Positions 35,226 through 45,639 of a DNA stretch of 64,000 nt are shown piece by piece. The DNA lies in NCBI RefSeq assembly GCF_004337365.2, contig NZ_CP044016.1, positions 620,001 to 684,000 of the forward strand, written 5' to 3'. The DNA is from Rhizosphaericola mali (GTDB taxonomy: Bacteria; Bacteroidota; Bacteroidia; Chitinophagales; Chitinophagaceae). The first letter of the stretch is position 1. The number at the start of each line of letters is the position of its first letter. The translations under genes and the position numbers were made by a program. Under the pieces are notes generated by a model. The model had not been told where the DNA came from. It was given only the letters and a program-made list of their open reading frames with translations, and ran no database searches.

Positions 35226-38200
35226 ATGTTGAAAACATTTATAGATAAACCTGTCATAGCGACCGTAGTTTCCATTTTGCTGGTCATCTTGGGGCTAGTT
35301 GGGCTAAAGGAGCTACCCATACAGCAATTTCCTGATATAGCTCCGCCGGTGGTTCAGGTTACGGCAAACTATCCTGGTGCAAATGCAGAGACGATGCTTC
35401 GTTCAGTGGCTCCCCGTTGGAAGAAGCTATCAATGGCGTGGAAAATATGACTTATATGAGTTCAACCTCCAGTAATGACGGGACTTTGACCATATCCGTT
35501 TATTTTAATTTAGGAACTGATCCGGATCAAGCTGCTGTGAACGTGCAAAATAGAGTATCATCCGCCACTGGCTTATTGCCCACAGACGTGGTACAGGCTG
35601 GCATTACAACCCAAAAAGTGCAGAACTCATTGGTCATGGCGATCAATCTGATGAGCGATAAACCAGAATTGTATGATGCTACTTGGCTGACTAATTATGC
35701 TCAGATAAATGTCATTCCAGATATAAAAAGGATTACGGGCGTTGGGCAAGTAACACTCTATGGAAGCAATAGGGATTATTCCATGCGTATTTGGCTTAAT
35801 CCCTCCCAAATGGCCGCATACAACATAACACCTACCGAAGTTATGACTGCTATCAAATCTAAAAACATAGAAGCCGCTCCTGGTAGATTTGGGGAATCTA
35901 GCGATCGATCTTTTGAATATGTACTGAAATATGCAGGTAAATACACAAAACCTGAAGAGTATAGCAATATAATCGTTCGAACCAATAAAGATGGAAGTAT
36001 ATTAAAGCTTAAGGATATTGCCAAAGTAGAGTTGGGTAGTTACACTTATAACTCCCTCAATAAAGTGCATGATAAAGAAAGTATTCTATTTCAAGTAATA
36101 CAATTGCCTGGCTCGAATTCTAGGGAAATACAAACCAAGATAGGCGAATTCATGAAGAAGGCGGCAAAGGATTTTCCGCCAGGAATTACGCAACAGACGC
36201 TTTATAACACCAAGGATATGTTGGACCAATCTATTGAACAAGTGGAGCATACTCTAATAGAGGCTTTCATTCTTGTGTTTATAGTTGTATTTCTTTTCTT
36301 GCAAGATTTTCGGTCAACACTCATTCCTGCAATAGCAGTTCCTGTGGCGATATTAGGTACATTTTTCTTTATGTCTGTTTTTGGTTTTTCCATAAATCTT
36401 TTGACCTTGTTTGCACTTGTGCTTTCGATTGGAATTGTGGTTGATGATGCAATTGTCGTGGTGGAGGCGGTACATGCCAAGTTGGAGTCTCACAATTTAA
36501 CGCCTAAGAAAGCTACATTTTCAGCTATGCATGAGATTACAGGAGCTATCATCTCCATAACGCTGGTCATGGCGGCGGTGTTCCTTCCCGTAGGTTTCAT
36601 GAAAGGGTCTGCAGGTGTATTCTACCGGCAGTTTGCATTCACTTTGGCGATTGCCATTGTTATTTCTGCTGTTAACGCACTAACGCTAAGTCCTGCCTTA
36701 TGCGCTTTACTTCTAAAAAATGAAGCACATAAACATGGAGAAAAGCCAACCAATTTCAAACAGCGTTTCTTTTTTGCTTTCAATAAAGGGTTTGAAAACA
36801 TTACGCAAAAGTATGTAGGTGGCGTCAAGAAACTGATTAAATACAAATGGGCAGGAATGGGCGCTTTGGTTGTTATTATATTATTGACCTGCGTTCTAAT
36901 TCGAAAGACACCCACTGGTTTTATTCCATCTGAAGACTTGGGTTTTATAGCCATTTCAGTCAATCTTCCTCCTGGCTCATCCATGAAAAGAACTCAGGCT
37001 ATTCTTGACGAAGCAGCTAATAAAGTCCGAGATATGAAAGCCAAATTTGCGTTCAATGAAGTTGCAGGCTTTAATGTTTTGACAAGTTCTACTAGTCCTT
37101 CCTCTGGTGTGGCCTTTTTTAGAATGAAAAAAGATGGAGAACGTGGAGAGATGAACAGTGTGACGGAAAATATCGCAGAGCTGCAAAAAAGACTATCTAC
37201 TATAAACGGCGCTCAGTTTTTTGTCTTTTCCTTTCCAACGGTTCCTGGTTTTAGTAATGTAGATGCGCTTGACTTAGTGCTTGAAGACAAAACCGGTGGC
37301 GATCTGAAGAAGTTTGGAGGTATCGCCAATCAATTTATTGCGGCATTAATGAAGCGAAAGGAAATTGCCATGGCGTTTACCACATTTCGAGCGGACTATC
37401 CACAATATGAAATGGTACTTGATCATGAAAAAATAGAGCAATTGGGTGTTGATGAAAAAGAGGTTTTAAGCACCATGCAATCTTATTTTGGAAGTGCGCA
37501 GGTTTCCGATTTCAACAGATTTGGAAAATATTATCGTGTCATGGTACAAGCAGAGAAAGATGAGCGAGCCGATCCATCCTCTTTGAAAGAGATTTACGTT
37601 AAGAATAATATTGGAAACATGGTTCCAATCAATACCCTCATGGAATTAAAACGGGTGTATGGACCTGAAGCTATAACGCGTTATAACCTTTTTAATTCCA
37701 TTGGCGTGAATGCCATACCTAAGCCTGGGTATAGCACTGGAGATGCGATACAAGCCATTAACGAGGTCGCCTCACAGCTACTACCTACGGGCTATTCATT
37801 TGAGTTTTCGGGTATGACAAGAGAAGAGATTGCATCAGGCGGACAGTCCGTGCTCATCTTTACCCTGTCTCTACTATTCGTTTATTTCCTACTTTGTGCG
37901 CAGTACAATAGTTATATTCTTCCTTTGGCTGTAGTTCTATCAGTTCCTACGGGTATTTTAGGTGTCTTTATCGCAATTGGACTTGCCGGTATAGACAATA
38001 ATATCTATATACAAGTAGCCCTAATCATGCTTGTTGGACTTTTAGCCAAAAATGCGATCTTGATTGTGGAGTTTGCCGTACAACGCAGACATGCGGGGCA
38101 AACATTAATAAGTTCAGCCTTAGAAGCAGTCAGACTACGTTTTCGTCCCATCATTATGACGTCCATTGCATTCGTGGCAGGCATTACACCTATGATGAGG

Positions 38201-38407
38201 GCGACGGGGCCTTCAGCGATGGGAAATCATTCCATTAGTATTGGAGCTGCAGGAGGCATGTTAGGAGGTGTCATTTTAGGGTTATTTCTCATACCTGTAC
38301 TTTTTGTGGTTTTCCAAAGCTTACAAGAAAAAATATCCGTAAAACAGAAATTCCTGGTTCCTCAACCAATATTGGCAAACGGTCAATCTCAAATTGATAA
38401 TATTTAA
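35226..38407 (+). pseudogene. RND efflux pump (AcrB/HAE1 family), frameshifted
   Basis: Read across both frames the gene gives a pump of about 1060 residues, the normal length. The first 60-odd codons (FIDKPVIATVVSILLVILGL, PIQQFPDIAPPVVQVTANYPGANAET) are in one frame. At a run of four C (35412-35415) one base is missing relative to the expected SVAPPLEEAINGVENM, and the rest continues from about 35417 in the next frame. The later part is full length, with the transmembrane proton-relay segment LVLSIGIVVDDAIVVVEAV and periplasmic domains intact. One base would restore it. Pseudogene, phase state or sequencing error cannot be separated here. Confidence 0.92.
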
Positions 38408-38422
38408 GACTATTATAATCCA

Positions 38423-39835
38423 ATGAAAAAAATAAATAAAGTAATTTTCATATTCTTTATACTCGGTTTGTTGTTGAGTTGTAAAGTTTCGAAAGACATT
38501 CAATTACCGTCAGCTGATCTACCGACTACGTTTGATCAGACAGCGCCGACAGATTCTGTTGGAATCGGATCCATTTCATGGAAACGTTTTTTCTCAGATT
38601 CAATACTAAGCGCTTTAATCGATAGTGCCTTGCGTAAAAATTACGACATGGCAATAGCCCTAAAGAATATAGAGGCGGCAAGCCAAATTATAAAACAATC
38701 GAAATGGAACAATATTCCAACCGTTGATTTTAATACTACTATTGCCTCAAATAGACCTTCAAAAAATAGTCTGAATGGTTTAACTGCAAGTAAATTTTTG
38801 GGCACAAACCATATAGATGACTATTCGATTGGAGTGGGAGTTTCATGGGCGCCAGATATATGGGGCAAGATCAGAAATCTAAACAAGTCGGCACTTGCTA
38901 ATTATCTTCAAACCAAGGAAGTGCGTAATGTTTTGCAGACTGATCTTATTGCGAGTGTATCTAAAGGTTACATCAACTTGCTCATGCTAGATGAACAGCT
39001 TCGGATAGCAAAAAATAGCCTTGCCCTAAACGACACGACGGTAAGTATTGCCAATGCTATGTATGATTTTGGACAGGCTTCTTTATTAGCCGTTCAGCAA
39101 GCGAAAGCTCAACTACTCAGTGTAGCTGAATTAATTCCTGTAATAGAACAGGAAATTGCTATACAGGAAAATGCGTTACACGTACTTTCTAGTAATATGC
39201 CAGGTACTCACATATATAGATCAAGACTAGATGCGATCAAATTCTCAGACAGCTTATCAACGGGTATTCCTACTATTGCAATACGACAGCGCCCTGACGT
39301 TAGAAAATGTGAATTTGAGCTTTTAAATGAAAATGCTAAAGTCGGTATTGCGAAAGCCCAATTATACCCAGCAGTAAATATTACAGCGAGAGGTGGTCTT
39401 GAGTCTCTAAAAGCCAGCAATTGGTTTAGTATGCCAAATTCTCTTTTTGGTTTGGTTAGTGGTTCTTTACTTCAGCCTTTACTACAACACAAAGAATTAA
39501 GAACGCAATACAGCGTTGCAAAGATTGAACGAGAAAAATCCGTTATTAATTTTAAGCAAACTGTATTGAGTGCGGTTGGAGAAGTCTCTGATGCCATGCA
39601 AAAAATAGAAAAGCTAAAACAGCAAGACCAAATAGTTGGGGCACGTGTAGCGATGCTTCATGATGCGACCTCGAATATCAACCAATTATTTCAAAACGGG
39701 ATGGTCAATTATTTAGAAGTTATCAATGCGGAAAGCAATGCTTTGGATGGCGATCTTGAGCAGATGTCTGTCAAGCAGAAAAAGTTATCTGCTATTGCTG
39801 ATCTATACCGAAGTCTGGGTGGGGGTATATTCTAG
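38423..39835 (+). CDS. TolC/NodT-type outer membrane efflux lipoprotein
   Basis: 470 residues. Lipoprotein signal (LGLLLSCKVSKD), two OEP repeats with the typical W..F.D..L..LI..AL..NYD start, long helices with VRNVLQTDLIASVSKGYINLLMLDEQL, and IRQRPDVRKCEFELLNENAKVGIAKAQLYPAVNI in the second half. It is the outer-membrane exit duct of the RND system encoded just upstream (15 nt gap). Confidence 0.94.
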   Translation: MKKINKVIFIFFILGLLLSCKVSKDIQLPSADLPTTFDQTAPTDSVGIGSISWKRFFSDSILSALIDSALRKNYDMAIALKNIEAASQIIKQSKWNNIPTVDFNTTIASNRPSKNSLNGLTASKFLGTNHIDDYSIGVGVSWAPDIWGKIRNLNKSALANYLQTKEVRNVLQTDLIASVSKGYINLLMLDEQLRIAKNSLALNDTTVSIANAMYDFGQASLLAVQQAKAQLLSVAELIPVIEQEIAIQENALHVLSSNMPGTHIYRSRLDAIKFSDSLSTGIPTIAIRQRPDVRKCEFELLNENAKVGIAKAQLYPAVNITARGGLESLKASNWFSMPNSLFGLVSGSLLQPLLQHKELRTQYSVAKIEREKSVINFKQTVLSAVGEVSDAMQKIEKLKQQDQIVGARVAMLHDATSNINQLFQNGMVNYLEVINAESNALDGDLEQMSVKQKKLSAIADLYRSLGGGIF

Positions 39836-39911
39836 TCCATCGTGTTTTGAGGCAAGAGGACGCATATTTTATTGATAAACTTATTCAAAATAAACAAATA
39901 AAAACATAAAT

Positions 39912-40484
39912 ATGACACACAAAATATTAAAAGAGAATACTGTAGTAGCTCACCAAGAACTTGAAAAGCTGATTGTGGCGAACTTAAAAGAAATAAGAAA
40001 TACAAAGGACTATGTGAACTTTTTGAAATTGTTTTACTCCTTTTTTGTTGGGCTAGAATCAGCAATAGAACCTTATATAACTTCGGATATACTTCCAGAT
40101 TACGCAAACCGTAGACATGTTGATTGTCTTATGAATGATTTAACGAGTTTGGGTGCAAATATTGAAGATCTTCAATTAGTCTCTTTTGACTCAATAATTG
40201 ACGACAAAATCAAAGCTTTAGCTGCACTTTATGTAATAGAAGGGTCTATAATGGGTGGTCCAATTATTCTCAAACTTTTATCAAAGAAAGGAATTACACA
40301 AGGAGGGTCCTTCTTTGCGGGATATGGTTTGGATAATTTAAGCAAATGGACAAGTTTTCTTACCGTCTTAGATTTACATATTAAAGGAGATGATCAAAAT
40401 GTTGCGGTTGAGATAGCAAACCAAGTTTTTACATCCTTTGCAATATGGGTTATTTATAATACAAAAGATAGAGTTGAAAATTAA
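39912..40484 (+). CDS. Biliverdin-producing heme oxygenase
   Basis: 190 residues of the all-helical HemO/HO fold. The proximal heme-ligand His is H14 in ENTVVAHQELEK; the distal helix has the flexible glycines in GGSFFAGYG; AALYVIEGSIMGG is the other family landmark. It opens the heme ring to biliverdin, CO and Fe2+. It follows the RND genes by about 75 nt and precedes the CcmC/CcmD-like genes on the same strand, so the operon links efflux with heme breakdown. Confidence 0.88.
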   Translation: MTHKILKENTVVAHQELEKLIVANLKEIRNTKDYVNFLKLFYSFFVGLESAIEPYITSDILPDYANRRHVDCLMNDLTSLGANIEDLQLVSFDSIIDDKIKALAALYVIEGSIMGGPIILKLLSKKGITQGGSFFAGYGLDNLSKWTSFLTVLDLHIKGDDQNVAVEIANQVFTSFAIWVIYNTKDRVEN

Positions 40485-40543
40485 AAATGACCAAGCTATG
40501 TAGGAATACTTAGTCCTTGTTACAAATCTATAATAGGAGCAAC

Positions 40544-41224
40544 GTGAAGCTAAACGTAAAAAGACATTGGTGGAAAATTCTTAGTGTTGTTTTAATAAAC
40601 ACATCGATATTTTTAGGTTTTATTATGCAGGTTACAATGAAACCAATAGTAGAAGAAAGCATAAGGAACTATTTCTTTCATCCTTCTTTATGGTTTGTGA
40701 TGATGATAGATTTTTCCATTGCATTAGTCTATTCCATAAAGTTTTTGCAAAGTGGAAATCTGGATTTCGATATCGCTGTGAGGTGTTATGCGAGCACAGG
40801 AATATTCTTTGGTATTGTAGGCTTGTTAACAGGTATGTTTTGGGCAAATTATACATGGGGGCGAGGTTGGGTAGGTGATCCGAAACTTATAAGTGCAGCG
40901 ATTGCACTGTTGATATATTCCGCCTATTTTGTTTTGAGAGGCTCAATGGAGGAGATTGAGAAACGAGCAAAAGTTTCCGCGATATATAACACTTTTTCCT
41001 ACGCGATGTTATTCCCGACCATTTTTATACTACCGAGACTAACGGATAGTCTTCATCCTGGTAGTTCAGGCAATCCAGCTTTAAATCCTAAGGATGTAGA
41101 CTCTTCCATGTTTCTTGTTTTCTGGATTTGTTCAGTGCCAGGTTGGCTTATGTTTAGTTTTTGGATTACTTCCATCAGGTTGAAAATTATAAAACTTCAG
41201 GAGAGTGATTTAAAAACTTTCTAA
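40544..41224 (+). CDS. CcmC/CcsA-like heme-handling membrane protein
   Basis: 226 residues from the GTG at 40544, which has TAGGAG upstream (a TTG at 40517 is also open). Six hydrophobic helices and a WWD-like segment, MFWANYTWGRGWVGDPK, that matches the heme-binding WGxxWxWDPK of cytochrome c assembly proteins, except that the last Trp is Gly. CcmC and CcsA present heme on the periplasmic side. Together with the neighbouring CcmD-like protein and heme oxygenase it points to heme export or delivery rather than full c-type cytochrome maturation, since no other ccm genes are here. Confidence 0.82.
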   Translation: MKLNVKRHWWKILSVVLINTSIFLGFIMQVTMKPIVEESIRNYFFHPSLWFVMMIDFSIALVYSIKFLQSGNLDFDIAVRCYASTGIFFGIVGLLTGMFWANYTWGRGWVGDPKLISAAIALLIYSAYFVLRGSMEEIEKRAKVSAIYNTFSYAMLFPTIFILPRLTDSLHPGSSGNPALNPKDVDSSMFLVFWICSVPGWLMFSFWITSIRLKIIKLQESDLKTF

Positions 41225-41289
41225 TGATTGAGCTTATTAAAAAAGCAAGCCATTTGCTAATGATATTCAAATAACGTCAAAAAAACAAT

Positions 41290-41529
41290 ATGACCATATT
41301 AAAAAAAACAATTAAGTTATTAATAATTTCCTTTTTTATTTTTTCTCAATATGCTAGGGCGACTCGTCACAATGTACAAACAGAACACTCCATTTTACTA
41401 TCGAATGGAAAAATTTATGTTGTGGTGGGTGTTTTGGTTATTATTTTTACCTCCTTGGCATTCTATCTTTATAGGATCGACAAAAAGGTCTCCCAATTCA
41501 CATTAGAACAGAGAGAAATGGATAGCTAG
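41290..41529 (+). CDS. CcmD-like small membrane protein
   Basis: 79 residues: an N-terminal signal-like helix (about 8-20), then the helix KIYVVVGVLVIIFTSLAFYLYRIDKKVSQFTLE, typical of the CcmD-like proteins that accompany CcmC/CcsA in Bacteroidota. CcmD stabilises the heme-handling complex. It sits 65 nt after the CcmC-like gene. Confidence 0.78.
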   Translation: MTILKKTIKLLIISFFIFSQYARATRHNVQTEHSILLSNGKIYVVVGVLVIIFTSLAFYLYRIDKKVSQFTLEQREMDS

Positions 41530-41625
41530 ATAGATAGATTGTTTATATGTTAATGTCAATTGGGCTAAATTAATATACATTGAGTTTTTAGGAAATAAAT
41601 TGATCCACTTCTTAAACCATGGATT

Positions 41626-42174
41626 ATGAAACAAAAGCGTGTTTTTTTGAAAAAAGGAATAGTTGTAATTCCGGATATTTCAGGTTTTACTGATTTTGTA
41701 ATGAGTACCAAATTATTATTAGGACAATTTATAATCTGCAAGTTATTACATTCGATTGTACGGACAAATAATCTTCATTTTGAAATCTCAGAAATAGAAG
41801 GTGATGCCGTATTATTCTACAAGTATGGTAATATTCCCACATTTGTCGAAATTATCTCACAAATAAAGTTAATACATGAAAACTTTAAAACAGAGATAGA
41901 GCGATTGTCAATAAAACTTATGATGGATATTCCTCTTTCATTAAAAGTAATAGTGCACTATGGAGCCTTTTCTAAATATCGCATTGGACGATTCGAAAAG
42001 CTTTATGGAATCCCAATTGTAGAGGCTCACAAAATGCTTAAATATCGTATTCCTAAGGCTCCTCCATATGCATTGTTGTCTGATGAATACTTAGCTGTTT
42101 ATTTTAGTACGTATTCAAACGCACTTCAGTATGGCGTGTATATACCAGATGTTGGTTATATTCATTATTTTTAG
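41626..42174 (+). CDS. DUF2652 protein, cyclase-fold-like
   Basis: 182 residues. The segment VVIPDISGFTDFVMSTKLLLGQFIICKLLHSIV with later ISEIEGDAVLFYKYG is characteristic of DUF2652, which resembles the class III nucleotide cyclase fold but is of unknown activity. It is the last gene on this strand in the heme/efflux group, with no clear terminator after it; 42175-42386 holds nothing recognised. Confidence 0.75.
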   Translation: MKQKRVFLKKGIVVIPDISGFTDFVMSTKLLLGQFIICKLLHSIVRTNNLHFEISEIEGDAVLFYKYGNIPTFVEIISQIKLIHENFKTEIERLSIKLMMDIPLSLKVIVHYGAFSKYRIGRFEKLYGIPIVEAHKMLKYRIPKAPPYALLSDEYLAVYFSTYSNALQYGVYIPDVGYIHYF

Positions 42175-42386
42175 ATGATGGTATTATATATAATAAATGC
42201 TCCGAATTTCTTCTGTCGATGATTATTATACAACCTCATATAGATCTATTTTGCATATAAGTTACAAAAGATTGTTGATTATGAATATGTCGATATTAAT
42301 TATGCATGATATTGTAATATGATATTGTTTGTTGTTATCCATAAATTCAATTAATTCATTTCTTATAAAATTATTTGAATAATCAA

Positions 42387-43277
42387 TTATTCTTCCCCAA
42401 TAAAGTTTTCTATAAAATGACTGACTATTTCATGATTTTCTTCCATTAAGAAATGTCCTACGTTTTCCACTTGCTTTAATTCCAAATTACTAGCAACTGC
42501 AGGTAATGCCATTTGCAACATATAAAATCCACTTCCTCCAATTCCTAAAACAGGCAATTTTATTTTGGGATATGTTTTAAAATCATCAATATCCTGTGCG
42601 AATGCCTGATACCAAGCATTCGCAGATCGGATTGCTTCAGTACTATCATAGGCATTTGCATATACAGCTTTATCAAATTCGCTCACTGACGTTTTATTAG
42701 CTAATAAGTGATCAAATAACCAATTGATAAGGATATTCATTTTTCCATTAAGCAACTGTTCTGGCAAAATCTTAACTTGATTAAAAGATAACCACCATGG
42801 ATATAAATACGGCGCATTGGGTATCGGTAACATGGGTAATTGGTACATACTAGGATCTGGATGCGGCGTATCCAAAATGATTAGTTTACTTGTAGATTCT
42901 GGAAACTGTGCCGCAAAGCTAAATGCGACGTGTGCACCAATATCATGGCCAGCAATAATTATACTACCAAGTTCTAATTGATTAACCAAAGAAAGAACAT
43001 CTTGTGCCATTTGTTTTTTTTCATAACCATTTTGAGGTTTTTCACTTTCTCCCATTCCTCGAATTTCCAATACGATTACTTTGTATTTTTTTGCTAAAAT
43101 GGTCATTATTTTATGATAAGCCCACCAGGTTTCAGGATAGCCTGGTATTAGTATTAGAGGAGCACCTTTACCACCTTCAAGATAATGCAATTGTATATTA
43201 TTTACACAAATAAATTTGCTTTCAAAATCTGGAACTCTTTGCAGTAATTTTTCTGAATCATAAATATTGTTGGACAT
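42387..43277 (-). CDS. Alpha/beta hydrolase, epoxide-hydrolase-like
   Basis: 296 residues. The oxyanion segment ILIPGYPETWWAYHKIM, nucleophile elbow AGHDIGAHVAFSFA with Asp as nucleophile, and a late His in VENVGHFLMEENHE form the triad. The Asp nucleophile puts it with epoxide hydrolases and haloalkane or fluoroacetate dehalogenases rather than esterases. The substrate is not evident. Single-gene unit, facing the GAPDH gene. Confidence 0.88.
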   Translation of the reverse strand: MSNNIYDSEKLLQRVPDFESKFICVNNIQLHYLEGGKGAPLILIPGYPETWWAYHKIMTILAKKYKVIVLEIRGMGESEKPQNGYEKKQMAQDVLSLVNQLELGSIIIAGHDIGAHVAFSFAAQFPESTSKLIILDTPHPDPSMYQLPMLPIPNAPYLYPWWLSFNQVKILPEQLLNGKMNILINWLFDHLLANKTSVSEFDKAVYANAYDSTEAIRSANAWYQAFAQDIDDFKTYPKIKLPVLGIGGSGFYMLQMALPAVASNLELKQVENVGHFLMEENHEIVSHFIENFIGEE

Positions 43278-43468
43278 TGTTAAGGTATTTTATTTATTAT
43301 TTACAAAGTTAAAAATTAAGCTTGATTTGATATATTAATTGGCCGTAATTGACTGATAATTGACCTAACTAATGATCTTTTTAAAAAGAAAATAGATTGG
43401 CATAAATTGAATTAAAAATGTCATTTATGCAATATTTTAAACTGAATAAATTTGTAAAAATATAAATC

Positions 43469-44467
43469 ATGACAAATATTGCAATTAATGGATTCGGAAG
43501 AATCGGAAGAATGACGTTTAGGAAATTGTTTGGGCTTTCTGATATTAAAATAGTCGCTATCAATGACTTAAGCACGCCTGAGATATTAGCTTATCTTTTA
43601 AAGTTTGATTCTATTCATGGTGTGTATAGTAAAGATATTCAAGCCATTGATCAATATTTGGATATAGATGGAGAAAAGATAACTATTTATTCAGAAAGAG
43701 ACCCCTCTAAACTTCCTTGGAAAGACGAAAATATAGATGTAGTAATAGAGTGTACTGGACTATTTGAAACCAAAGAAAAAGCATCTTTTCATTTACAAGC
43801 AGGAGCAAAAAAAGTAATAGTGTCGGCTCCATCTGATAATGATGTTAAAACTGTAGTGTATAACGTAAACCATACTATTTTAAATAGTGAGGATACGGTT
43901 ATTAGTGCTGCATCCTGTACCACAAATTGTTTAGCTCCTTTAGCAAAGGTACTAAATGAAAATTTTATAATTAAAACTGGTCAAATGAATACGATTCACG
44001 CTTATACTAATTCGCAGCCATTGATGGATGTTGCTGATAATAAAAATGGTTTTAGAAAATCAAGAGCTGCCGCAGACAGTATTATTCCATATACCACAGG
44101 AGCGGCGAAAGCAATCGGTTTAGTTATTCCTAGTTTAGATAAAAAATTAGATGGAGCGTCTCAAAGAGTACCTGTTCACTCTGGATCTATAGTAGAACTC
44201 TATACAATATTAGAACGAGAAACTACAATAGAGGAAATTAATACTATAATGAGACAAAATGCAAACGAATCATTTGGTTATAATGAATTGCCTATAGTTT
44301 CCCAAGATATTGTTGGTTCATCTTATGGTTCCATATTTGATGCAACGTTGACCAAAGTTGTAGGAATGGGTAATCAACAATTAGTAAAAACCGCTGCATG
44401 GTATGATAATGAAATATCATTTGTTTCACAAATGGTTCGTACTTTATTATATTTTTCTAAATTATAG
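43469..44467 (+). CDS. gap: Glyceraldehyde-3-phosphate dehydrogenase, type I
   Basis: 332 residues. NAD-binding INGFGRIGRMTFR with Asp33 as the NAD-selective residue, catalytic Cys150 in SAASCTTNCLAP, and His177 in MNTIHAYT. All key residues are present, so it should oxidise glyceraldehyde-3-phosphate in glycolysis. It stands alone between a hydrolase and a regulator, without other glycolytic genes, so it may be a second, accessory copy in this genome. A TAAATTTG (-7-like) box at 43447-43454 precedes it. Confidence 0.95.
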   Translation: MTNIAINGFGRIGRMTFRKLFGLSDIKIVAINDLSTPEILAYLLKFDSIHGVYSKDIQAIDQYLDIDGEKITIYSERDPSKLPWKDENIDVVIECTGLFETKEKASFHLQAGAKKVIVSAPSDNDVKTVVYNVNHTILNSEDTVISAASCTTNCLAPLAKVLNENFIIKTGQMNTIHAYTNSQPLMDVADNKNGFRKSRAAADSIIPYTTGAAKAIGLVIPSLDKKLDGASQRVPVHSGSIVELYTILERETTIEEINTIMRQNANESFGYNELPIVSQDIVGSSYGSIFDATLTKVVGMGNQQLVKTAAWYDNEISFVSQMVRTLLYFSKL

Positions 44468-45442
44468 TTATCCAAAATTTTTTAAATATAAACCAGGAGT
44501 GGTGGCTAGATGCCGGTGAAATAATCGTCGCAATCCATTTGCATTACTTAATCCGCAAATGGAGGATATTTGTTCTAAATTAAAATCAGATTCTTCCATC
44601 AGTCGTCTTGCAGCCTCCACTCTAGTTTTCTCCACAAACTTAGCTGGAGAGACTCCAATTTCTTTGGAAAAAATACGGGAAAAATTACGATTACTCATAT
44701 GAGCAATCTCAGCTAAGTTTTCTACAGATAAATCAGATTGAAGATTTTGCTGCACCCACTCCATTACTTTGGCAATTGGACCATATTCTGTAGTCTGTGC
44801 CATAAGTACCGGGCTAAATTGAGATTGATTTCCTGGTCTTTTTATATACAAAACCAGTAATTTAGCAACGTTCATTGCTATAATTCTTGAAAGATCTTCT
44901 TCTACTAATGCTAATGTTAAGTCAATACCAGTTGAGATTCCCGCAGAGGTATATACATTTCCATCTTTAATATAAATAGGCTCTTTCTCCACAAGTATAG
45001 AGGGGTAACGTTTTGCTAATTCATCACAAAGCAACCAATGTGTAGTTGCTCTGCGTTTATCTAATAATCCCGCCTCCGCAAGTATAAAGGCTCCTGCACA
45101 TACTGATGTAATTCGTTTTACTGCGTTTTTCTTTGAAATTTTCTTAAGCCAAATTATTATTTCTTCGGGAGCATTTTGAATATATTTCCCCCTTCCTGCT
45201 ACGATAATTGTATCTATTGGATAATAAATAGAAGAAATACCCCCTTCCGTGATTATCGGCATACCGGAAGTAGTAGAAACTATAGTTTGTTCGTCCATGG
45301 AAATAAGATGACACTTATAGTATTGCTTATTATCATTATTCAATTTTGAAAAATATTCATTTGATTTTGTCAATACTTCAAGTGGACCAGTAACATCTAA
45401 AATAGAAGTTTGTGTAGGTACTAGAATTACAATATGCTTCAT
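44468..45442 (-). CDS. GlxA-family AraC-type regulator
   Basis: 324 residues. The N-terminal DJ-1/PfpI-like domain (about 1-190, SVCAGAFILAEAGLLDKRRATTHW) followed by an AraC HTH domain (about 225-324, MEWVQQNLQSDLSVENLAEIAHMSNRNFSRIFSKEIGVSPAKF and a second HTH in ICGLSNANGLRRLFHRHLATTPGLY). GlxA-type regulators sense small molecules through the DJ-1-like part. Its stop abuts the GAPDH stop. Confidence 0.92.
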   Translation of the reverse strand: MKHIVILVPTQTSILDVTGPLEVLTKSNEYFSKLNNDNKQYYKCHLISMDEQTIVSTTSGMPIITEGGISSIYYPIDTIIVAGRGKYIQNAPEEIIIWLKKISKKNAVKRITSVCAGAFILAEAGLLDKRRATTHWLLCDELAKRYPSILVEKEPIYIKDGNVYTSAGISTGIDLTLALVEEDLSRIIAMNVAKLLVLYIKRPGNQSQFSPVLMAQTTEYGPIAKVMEWVQQNLQSDLSVENLAEIAHMSNRNFSRIFSKEIGVSPAKFVEKTRVEAARRLMEESDFNLEQISSICGLSNANGLRRLFHRHLATTPGLYLKNFG

Positions 45443-45639
45443 TTATAAAAAATTAAATATCTAAAATTGAATCTTTAGTCAAATTTATGCCAAAAAATAT
45501 TAACAATTCGCCTTTCTAGTATCAAAACTTAAATTGCCTATTAAAACGCTTTTGGCATTGAAACATATAAAAGAAAAAATATCAAAAAGATTACTTTGTT
45601 ACTTTTAGAATGGATTAAAATGTTTACCATGATTATTTT

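Noticed and set aside
35395-35420. Programmed ribosomal frameshift in the RND pump
   Set aside because: No slippery heptamer or downstream pseudoknot was seen; a single lost C explains it more simply.
35226-35450. 74-residue frame as a separate small membrane protein
   Set aside because: It is the N-terminus of the RND pump up to the frameshift; its last residues are out-of-frame reading.
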